Shown: positions 1 through 6,024 of the stretch, in pieces
Layout: every line of letters starts with the position of its first letter
How positions within the stretch are numbered: position 1 is the stretch's first letter
From: Gemmatimonadaceae bacterium
GTDB taxonomy: Bacteria > Gemmatimonadota > Gemmatimonadetes > Gemmatimonadales > Gemmatimonadaceae
NCBI GenBank assembly: GCA_025453745.1
Contig: JALOPS010000006.1
Location: 1 to 36,273 of the forward strand
Length of the DNA: 36,273 nt
Direction: 5' to 3'
Notes under the pieces: generated by a model
Told to the model about the DNA's origin: nothing
What the model saw: only the letters and a program-made list of their open reading frames with translations
Database searches by the model: none
Position numbers and translations under genes: made by a program

Positions 1-168
1 CGCACGCGTGGGTGGCGGACTGCGGTCATCAGAGGCGCTCGATGGTGTGGTGCATGCCCCAGCGACACACGATTGCGGGACACTGTTGCGCACTACGTTG
101 TCAGCAGTGTGAATCTGCCGTGAACCGTGCGTCCGTGTGTCGAGCCGTCCGTCGCATGCACCCGCAGA

Positions 169-648
169 TCACCACGCAAACCGTCGCGGATCGAACCCCG
201 TCTCCCTGAGCGTCACCAGCGGCTGAAAGAGCGGCGCCGGCAGCGCGTCCCAGTCACACCACTCCCACCCGGCACACTTCTCCGGTTCGCGTCGCTCGGC
301 CACACCAACAGGTACCGCAGCCATCACGAAGCAGGTCAGCGAGTGCCGCGCCTCGGCGACAAACACATCGTTGGTGTAGGGGCCACAGCGCATGACGGCG
401 GCAACCAGTCCGGTCTCTTCCATCAACTCGCGCGCCGCGCACGCCTCGATCGACTCGCCGAAGTCGAGATATCCGCCGGGCGGCGCCCAGGTGTTGGTGC
501 CGTGCGACCCGAGTCGCCGGCCGAGCAGCACGCGCCCCTCGCGCAGACAGAGCACGCCAACGCCCACCCGCGGCACAGCGTCGTCGTGAGGCGCCGGCGC
601 GCCATCGGCGTGGGGCGATGCCGGATGCGCGCCGGATGCGGACATCAC
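169..648 (-). CDS. NUDIX hydrolase
   Basis: The 159-aa protein contains one complete Nudix box, G-x5-E-x7-RE-U-x-EE-x-G-U: GYLDFGE, seven residues, then RELMEETGL. The RE and EE residues supply the Mg2+ ligands. The family hydrolyses nucleoside diphosphates linked to another moiety; the ADP-ribose/MutT-like core gives no clear substrate. The gene can start at GTG 648, overlapping the TGA of the upstream Uma2 gene by 4 bp, or at the next codon, ATG 645, in a TGATG arrangement. Either way the two genes look translationally coupled on the minus strand. The length is typical for a single-domain Nudix protein. There is no signal peptide, so it should be cytoplasmic. Confidence 0.93.
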   Translation of the reverse strand: MMSASGAHPASPHADGAPAPHDDAVPRVGVGVLCLREGRVLLGRRLGSHGTNTWAPPGGYLDFGESIEACAARELMEETGLVAAVMRCGPYTNDVFVAEARHSLTCFVMAAVPVGVAERREPEKCAGWEWCDWDALPAPLFQPLVTLRETGFDPRRFAW

Positions 649-1217
649 CTTGTCTCGCTCGCCCCGAAGATCAGGTCGAAGTCGAACACGATGGGTGGGA
701 GCGTTGGGTCAGGCCCCCACGTGAACGACCGATCGACGGCCACCGGAAACTCCGACGTGGCGCTCCACTGCTCGATGAGGCGATGCCTGGCGTCGATGGT
801 CCACACCTCGCGCACGCCGAACGCCAGGTACGCCGGGCGCTTGCGATGGCGATCCCGCTTGCGCGTGGACCGGCTCAGGATCTCGATCACCAGCGTCGGC
901 GGCGGGATGCGACTCCAGTCGGCCGTCTCGTGCAGGGGCATAGGATAGAGCGCCACGTCGGGCATGAGCCACGACGTCCGACTCATTTCCACGCCGCCGG
1001 GGCCGCGAACGGCCCATCCTGTGTGCACAAGGCACCACGAATACAGGATATGGACCAGCGCTGCCGCCACGCTCTGATGCCGGTTCGACGGCAACGACGT
1101 CACCAGCAGCTCCCCGTGGAGCAGCTCGTACCGATTGCCGTCGTCGGGCAGGGTCGCGAGATCTTCGATCGTCCAGACGCTGCGTTCGGGACGGGTCGAC
1201 ATCGTGGGCATGGCCAT
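645..1217 (-). CDS. Uma2 family (DUF820) PD-(D/E)XK nuclease-like protein, copy 1
   Basis: A 190-aa protein with the Uma2/DUF820 layout: a WTIEDL...PDDGNRYELLHGELL N-terminal part, the acidic PDVALY motif, then VIEILS followed by STRKRDRHRKRPAY, which together give the D, E and K of a PD-(D/E)XK-type site. Biochemical roles in this family are poorly defined, so nuclease activity is family inference only. The open frame extends to TTG 1247, but ATG 1217 (MAMP) is chosen because copy 2 at 5311-5880 begins with the same MAMP. Its stop overlaps the start of the Nudix gene. Upstream DNA is shared with copy 2. Confidence 0.9.
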   Translation of the reverse strand: MAMPTMSTRPERSVWTIEDLATLPDDGNRYELLHGELLVTSLPSNRHQSVAAALVHILYSWCLVHTGWAVRGPGGVEMSRTSWLMPDVALYPMPLHETADWSRIPPPTLVIEILSRSTRKRDRHRKRPAYLAFGVREVWTIDARHRLIEQWSATSEFPVAVDRSFTWGPDPTLPPIVFDFDLIFGASETR

Positions 1218-1330
1218 AGGCTCGGCTCGGCGAGGGGAACTCCGCAAGGGGCGAACACGCGCCGAGGGTAACGCCGATTGCCGGGATGCCCTTCATCGTG
1301 CTGACACCCGGCGAAGCCGCAGCGCACGCG
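1215..1330 (-). promoter_or_regulatory. Conserved 5' leader of Uma2 copy 1
   Basis: About 110 bp upstream of this gene align, in the same order and spacing, with the region upstream of the second Uma2 gene (5878-5990). Shared blocks include GCTCGGCTCGGCG, CGCAAGGGGCGAA, ACGCGCCGAGGGTA, CTTCATCG and GCGAAGCC (plus-strand reading). CTTCATCG lies exactly 74 bases from the ATG in both copies. The block must hold the promoter and leader of the minus-strand gene, but no clear -35/-10 or Shine-Dalgarno is recognisable. It ends just before the rightward amidohydrolase gene. Confidence 0.6.
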
Positions 1331-1350
1331 ACGCGTGAGGCACCACCACC

Positions 1351-3153
1351 TTGCCCATGTCCAGTCACCGGCGATACCGTCGTGACGCCGTGCCTGAGAC
1401 ACCTCCCGACTCCACGCGCCGCGAGACAGAACCTCCACCAACGTCGGCGCTGGCGCCGACCGCGGTGTGCGCGAGTCGCGCGTCGCGCCGCGCGTTTGTC
1501 GCGACCGCCGCGCACGTCGCCGGTGCCGCCGCACTCACGCTCGCCTTGCCGCGCGCCGCGCCCGCGTTTCGCACCACGCGCAAGCGCGCGGTCTTCGACC
1601 TCGTCCTCCGCAATGGAACGGTGTACGACGGACGCGGTGCGCCGCCCGTCGAGGCGCACATCGGCATCACCGATGGACAGATCGTCGCCATCGCGCGCGA
1701 TCTTGCAGACACGGGACGCATCACGCTCGACGTACGCGGGCTCGCGGTCGCGCCAGGCTTCGTGGACATCCACTCGCACGGCGACGATTCGCTCTTCCTC
1801 GATCCCCGACTCGAGTCGGTGGTTCGGCAAGGGATCACGACGATCGTGGTTGGGGCCGACGGCGGATCGCGTGCGCCGGTCGATGGTGATGGCACGGCCA
1901 ACGCCCGTGCCGGCCGCTATGCCCGCTTTGCCGACTTCTTCTCGGCGGTCGATGCGCTTCCCCCTGCGGTCAACATCGCGAGCATGATCGGGTTGGGCAC
2001 CCTGCGCCGCACGGTGATCGGCGAGGCCAACCGGCCCGCGACGTCAGGCGAGATCGCGGAGATGACGCGACGCGTGGCGCAAGCCCTGGACGACGGGGCG
2101 TGCGGTGCATCGTCCGGCCTCGAGTACACACCCGGTGCGTTTGCCACGGCCGCGGAGATGGGTGCGGTGTGCGCGCCACTGCGCGCGCGTCAGCTCCCGT
2201 ACGCCACGCACATGCGCAACGAAGACGACGCCCTGCTCGAGGCAATCGACGAAGCGATCGCGGTGGCGCAGACCGCTCGCTGTCCGCTGCAGGTCTCGCA
2301 TCTGAAGGCGATGGGCGAACGCAACTGGCCGAAGATGCGCTCGGCGCTCGAGCGGCTCGAGGCCATCGCGCGCGACGGCCTCACGGTCGGCATCGATGTG
2401 TATCCCTACATCGCCGCGTCAACGACGCTCGCCAATCTCTTTCCCGCCGCCGACCGCGCGGACGGCGCCGAGGCCTTCATTGCGCGGCTCGAGCGCGAGC
2501 CCGATGCGTCACGGTTGCGGGCCGCGGCAGAGAGCAAGGTTGCGATGATCGGCGGTTGGGATCGTATCCTGATCGCGGCGGTGGCCAACGCCGCCGATCG
2601 TGGCGCCGAAGGCCAGCGCGTCGACGCCCTCGCGCGTCGTGCGGGGCGCACTCCCTACGAGGTGACGGTCGATCTGCTGCGGCGCAATCTCGCCAGCGTG
2701 CAGATGATCGAGTTCATGATGCGCGAGGCAGACGTCGCGCGCGCACTCGCGCATCCGCTCGCCGTGGTGTGCAGCGACGGCGGCGCCTTTGCGGTCGAGG
2801 GACCGGCGCGTCGCGGACGGCCGCATCCACGCGGACTGGGCGCGTTTCCGCGTGTGCTCGGTCAGTACGTGCGAGAGCAGCGGGCCCTCTCGCTCACCGA
2901 CGCGATCACGAAGATGTCGTCACGGCCCGCCGATCGCGTGGGGCTGCGCGACCGCGGGCGCCTCGTCGTCGGCGCGATCGCCGATGTCGTGGTGTTCGAT
3001 CCGGGCACCGTCCGCGATCGGGCGACGTACGAGGACCCGTTCCAGTACCCGGTCGGCATTCGGCATGTCATCGTCAACGGACAGCTCGCCGTTCGCGATG
3101 GCGAGCACGGTCCCACGCGTCACGGTCGATCGGTACGGCCCGTGCGCGCATAG
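1351..3153 (+). CDS. Tat-exported N-acyl-D-amino-acid deacylase (D-aminoacylase) family amidohydrolase
   Basis: A 600-aa amidohydrolase. Residues 45-70 read SRRAFVAT followed by an Ala-rich hydrophobic stretch, a twin-arginine signal. The catalytic domain shows DIHSHGD (140-145), SSGLEYTPG (254-262), THMRNE (286-291), SHLKA (316-320) and a late SDGG motif, all typical of D-aminoacylases, which remove N-acyl groups from D-amino acids using bound zinc. The usual metal-ligand cysteine (GNCG in characterised enzymes) is replaced by GADG around residue 170. TTG 1351 is preceded by GAGG at 1337-1340 with 10-base spacing; ATG 1357 or GTG 1465 are alternatives, the last giving a conventionally short Tat leader. 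The 3' end overlaps the convergent gene by 34 bp. Confidence 0.9.
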   Translation: MPMSSHRRYRRDAVPETPPDSTRRETEPPPTSALAPTAVCASRASRRAFVATAAHVAGAAALTLALPRAAPAFRTTRKRAVFDLVLRNGTVYDGRGAPPVEAHIGITDGQIVAIARDLADTGRITLDVRGLAVAPGFVDIHSHGDDSLFLDPRLESVVRQGITTIVVGADGGSRAPVDGDGTANARAGRYARFADFFSAVDALPPAVNIASMIGLGTLRRTVIGEANRPATSGEIAEMTRRVAQALDDGACGASSGLEYTPGAFATAAEMGAVCAPLRARQLPYATHMRNEDDALLEAIDEAIAVAQTARCPLQVSHLKAMGERNWPKMRSALERLEAIARDGLTVGIDVYPYIAASTTLANLFPAADRADGAEAFIARLEREPDASRLRAAAESKVAMIGGWDRILIAAVANAADRGAEGQRVDALARRAGRTPYEVTVDLLRRNLASVQMIEFMMREADVARALAHPLAVVCSDGGAFAVEGPARRGRPHPRGLGAFPRVLGQYVREQRALSLTDAITKMSSRPADRVGLRDRGRLVVGAIADVVVFDPGTVRDRATYEDPFQYPVGIRHVIVNGQLAVRDGEHGPTRHGRSVRPVRA

Positions 3154-3710
3154 CGCGCGAGGAGCACGCCGTTGTCGAAGCGGCGTGAGTACATGAGCGT
3201 AAAATCGATGCGAGGCGTGCCGGCGGCGAACAGTGGGATGCCGCTCCCGAGCACCACCGGGTTGATCTTGAGCGCCAGCACGTCGATCTCGTCGACGAGG
3301 GTGCTTGCGAGTTGTCCGCCGCCGCAGAGCCAGATGCCGAGTCCGCTCTCCGCCTTGAGCGCACGGACGTGCTCGCGCACGTCGTGGTCGATCACCCGCA
3401 CCGCCGGATCGGGCGACGTGCCGAGGGTTCGCGAGATGACCACCTGTGTGAGGTGCGGATACGGGCTCGTGAGCCCGACGGATGCGCCGACGTCATACGT
3501 GGCACGCCCCATCAGGACGGTGTCGAACGACCGGTTCTCTCGCTGATCGACACCAAACGGTGCGCGCGCCGGTGCGGGGGCGGTCTCGGGATAGAGCGCA
3601 AAGAGTTCCGCCAGGTACGACGGCTCGGCGCGGAAGGCATCGAACGAGCCGTCGGGCGCGGCGATGAAGCCGTCCAGCGACGTGGCGACGAGATACGTGA
3701 GCGTGCGCAT
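3120..3710 (-). CDS. Dihydrofolate reductase family protein (RibD C-terminal-like)
   Basis: From ATG 3710 the 196-aa protein begins MRTLTYLVATSLDGFIA, the signature opening strand and loop of the RibD C-terminal/DHFR-like reductases. It continues with VLMGRATYDVG, VVISRTL and the glycine-rich IWLCGGGQLA, the NADPH-binding part, and ends with INPVVLGSGIPLF, all in the expected order. The family reduces pterin- or pyrimidine-like substrates, but stand-alone members are mostly uncharacterised. The frame is open to 3905, but the extra 65 residues look non-coding and would cross the divergent promoter region. No convincing Shine-Dalgarno is visible. Its last codons overlap the end of the convergent amidohydrolase. 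Confidence 0.9.
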   Translation of the reverse strand: MRTLTYLVATSLDGFIAAPDGSFDAFRAEPSYLAELFALYPETAPAPARAPFGVDQRENRSFDTVLMGRATYDVGASVGLTSPYPHLTQVVISRTLGTSPDPAVRVIDHDVREHVRALKAESGLGIWLCGGGQLASTLVDEIDVLALKINPVVLGSGIPLFAAGTPRIDFTLMYSRRFDNGVLLARYARTGRTDRP

Positions 3711-3961
3711 GATCGACGAGGTGCGAGGGAGTGGGCGCGCAGGCGTCGATGCCCGGCTCGCTGTACGCAGTGCGTACAACGGTCGCCGACACCGACAGCA
3801 TACGAGGAAATACGTGGGCGCATGGCGGGACAGGACGTCCGGACGTGGTGCGTGCCGTACGATCGCACGGTGCGGAAACCTGCCATCGGCCGCGACGTAC
3901 TGCACCGGTCCGACGGTGCGCAGGGCGTCGTCAGGTACCTCATCGCTCAGGGTGGAACGTC

Positions 3962-5230
3962 ATGTCAGGACGCAGATGGTTCGTAAGTGGCGCCGTACTC
4001 CTCGTCACGTTCGTGGCTGGTCTCGCCACGTGGCTGTCGCGGAGCAACGTCGTCATTTCGTCGGGCGGTGTGTACCAGGCGATGCTGCTCCCCGTCGGCG
4101 ACCGTGCCATCCGCTGGCGAGCCGACCTGTCTCGTGTGGCCACCGCGCCGCGACTCGAGGGGATGCACGGCCCCGTCATCGTCACGGCGGCCACCGACAC
4201 CGTGGCGCACTGGTACTGCCGCAGCGCCGTCGAGCGCGCGTCGGTCACGCACGATGCACTCACCATCCCCTGTGCAGGCGACACGACGACGCTGTCGCTG
4301 TATGCCGAGTCGGGTCTGCCATCTGCCGTGGTACCGACGGCCAGCCGTATGGCCGTCGTCAGTGATCTCGAGGGAGACGTGGCGTACTTCCGCAGGTGGG
4401 CGCGCACGCTCGGTGTGCTCGACAGCCTCGACCGGTGGCAGTTCGGTGACGGACACGTCGTCGTGCTCGGCGACATGCTCGACCGGGGGCGCAGGGTCTA
4501 CGATCTGCTGTGGCTGCTCTACGACGTGCAGCATCAGGCGCGTGCCGCAGGCGGTGCGCTGCACATCGTCCTCGGCAACCACGAGCAGTACGGCTTCCGC
4601 GGCATCATCAAGGATGTGGAGGCAGAGCACCTGTACGCCGTGTCGCAGATCATGTCGTACGCCGATGCACTGGGACCGCGTACCGTGCTCGGGCGCTGGC
4701 TCCGAGCGCAGCCGATCATGCTCCGCATTGGCGACGCGCTCTTCGTGCACGGCGGCATCAGCCCCACGCTGCTCGCGCGCGGACTCTCCATCGATTCCGT
4801 GAACGCGCTGCACCGCGCGTGGCTCGACGGCGCGGTGCGCGACGACGAGACGATCGCCCTGCTCACCGGCCCGGCAGCGCCCACGCAGTATCGCGGCTAC
4901 TTCCTCGCGCTCGACGCGGAACCGTTGGCCACGCGTGAGCAGGTGGAAGCCACACGTCGCGCCTATGGCGCGCGTCACATCGTCGTCGGGCACACCGAAA
5001 CGGAGGAACTCACACCACGCTTTGGCGGCGCGGTGTACGGCGTCAACACGTCGCTCACGAGCGATCGTGTGCTCACCTTCGACGCCGGCGTGCCGCGCGT
5101 GACGTCGATCGGGCACAGACGCACTGCGTTTCGTGACGCGAGGGCCAGCGAGCGCCGCTTCTCGCTCGTCTCCCGCTCCGACTGGGCCGCGCTGGTCGGC
5201 GTCTTTGGCGCGATGTCACCGGCCCGGTGA
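3962..5230 (+). CDS. Membrane-anchored metallophosphoesterase (calcineurin-like, Shelph-type)
   Basis: A 422-aa protein whose first 30 residues (MSGRRWF then a hydrophobic run to about residue 25) form a signal anchor, so the enzyme should face the periplasm. The metallophosphatase motifs come in order: SDLEGD (134-139, in place of the usual GDxHG), GDMLDRG (170-176), GNHEQ (205-209), FVHGG and VVGHTE. These bind two metal ions and attack phosphate esters. The order and spacing resemble bacterial Shewanella-like PPP phosphatases. ATG 3962 is preceded by AGGGTGG at a suitable distance. The frame is open back to GTG 3731, but those residues lack phosphatase features and would bury the anchor. 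Confidence 0.9.
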   Translation: MSGRRWFVSGAVLLVTFVAGLATWLSRSNVVISSGGVYQAMLLPVGDRAIRWRADLSRVATAPRLEGMHGPVIVTAATDTVAHWYCRSAVERASVTHDALTIPCAGDTTTLSLYAESGLPSAVVPTASRMAVVSDLEGDVAYFRRWARTLGVLDSLDRWQFGDGHVVVLGDMLDRGRRVYDLLWLLYDVQHQARAAGGALHIVLGNHEQYGFRGIIKDVEAEHLYAVSQIMSYADALGPRTVLGRWLRAQPIMLRIGDALFVHGGISPTLLARGLSIDSVNALHRAWLDGAVRDDETIALLTGPAAPTQYRGYFLALDAEPLATREQVEATRRAYGARHIVVGHTETEELTPRFGGAVYGVNTSLTSDRVLTFDAGVPRVTSIGHRRTAFRDARASERRFSLVSRSDWAALVGVFGAMSPAR

Positions 5231-5310
5231 GGGATCACGCGTGTGCCGCACCTGACGGTCGCTGGGAGGTGCGCCCGGTCGACGATGCGCGTGCTGAGGG
5301 AGTGCGCGCC

Positions 5311-5880
5311 CTACGTCTCGCTCGGTCCGAAGACGGTCGCGAACTCCACGACGATCGCTGGCACGTCTGCACGCGGGGACCACGAGAACGACTGTGACTC
5401 GACGACAGGAAACTCCGCCCCTGCCGTCCAGCGCTCGATGACGCGCGTCGCGACGTTCACCAGCCACACCTCGCGAACCCCGTGCCACAGATACGCGGGA
5501 CGCTTGCGATGTCGATCGCGTCGGCGCGTGGATGGACTGAGCACCTCGATCACGATCACGGGTGGTGGCACGTCCGTCCACGGCGCGGCCGAGTGCTGAT
5601 CCATCTCGTACAACGCCACGTCCGGCAGGAGGAACGTGGTACGGTCCACGTAGAACCCGCCGACGCCCAGCGCGGCCCAGCCAGTCTGCTCGCGGCACCA
5701 GGCAAACAGCAGATACGAGAGCGCAGTCGCGGCATTCTGATGCCGATGCGACGGCGCCGACGTCACCAGCAACTCCCCGTGCAGCACCTCGTACCGATTG
5801 CCGTCGTCCGGCAGCTGTTCGAGGTCGTCGATAGTCCAGATCTCGCGATCGGGGAGGATCGGCGCAACAGGCATGGCCAT
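5311..5880 (-). CDS. Uma2 family (DUF820) PD-(D/E)XK nuclease-like protein, copy 2
   Basis: A 189-aa paralogue of the protein at 645-1217, identical at more than half of aligned positions by eye. Shared blocks include LPDDGNRYE, LHGELLVTS, PDVALY, VIEVLSPSTR and RRDRHRKRPAYL, so the D/E/K residues of the putative nuclease site are intact. Start ATG 5880 gives the same MAMP beginning; the frame continues to 5940 with a RRAE segment that is also found upstream of copy 1. Unlike copy 1 it has no Nudix partner; it converges with the metallophosphatase gene. Function of the family is not established. Confidence 0.9.
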   Translation of the reverse strand: MAMPVAPILPDREIWTIDDLEQLPDDGNRYEVLHGELLVTSAPSHRHQNAATALSYLLFAWCREQTGWAALGVGGFYVDRTTFLLPDVALYEMDQHSAAPWTDVPPPVIVIEVLSPSTRRRDRHRKRPAYLWHGVREVWLVNVATRVIERWTAGAEFPVVESQSFSWSPRADVPAIVVEFATVFGPSET

Positions 5881-5990
5881 ACGCTCGGCTCGGCGGCAGG
5901 GGAAACGCAAGGGGCGAATACGCGCCGAGGGTAGCACCACTCGGCGCGCTCGCCTTCATCGTTTTCACACGCGGCGAAGCCTCAGCACGC
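5878..5990 (-). promoter_or_regulatory. Conserved 5' leader of Uma2 copy 2
   Basis: The DNA upstream of copy 2 repeats that upstream of copy 1 (1215-1330) without a net change in spacing: CTTCATCG is 74 bases from the ATG and GCGAAGCC is 20 bases further in both. The conserved block fills most of the 144-bp gap to the end of the upstream M14 gene. It is either the remnant of the duplication or a functional leader shared by the two genes. Confidence 0.6.
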
Positions 5991-6024
5991 GGATGTCAGA
6001 AGCATCTCCACCCAGGGCAAAGCC

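Noticed and set aside
127-948. A 273-codon plus-strand frame at the left edge
   Set aside because: Antisense to the Nudix and Uma2 genes, whose catalytic motifs are intact. Bases 1-168 hold nothing else I can support.
3731-3961. N-terminal extension of the metallophosphatase to GTG 3731
   Set aside because: It lacks family sequence and would bury the signal anchor; ATG 3962 has a suitable ribosome binding site.
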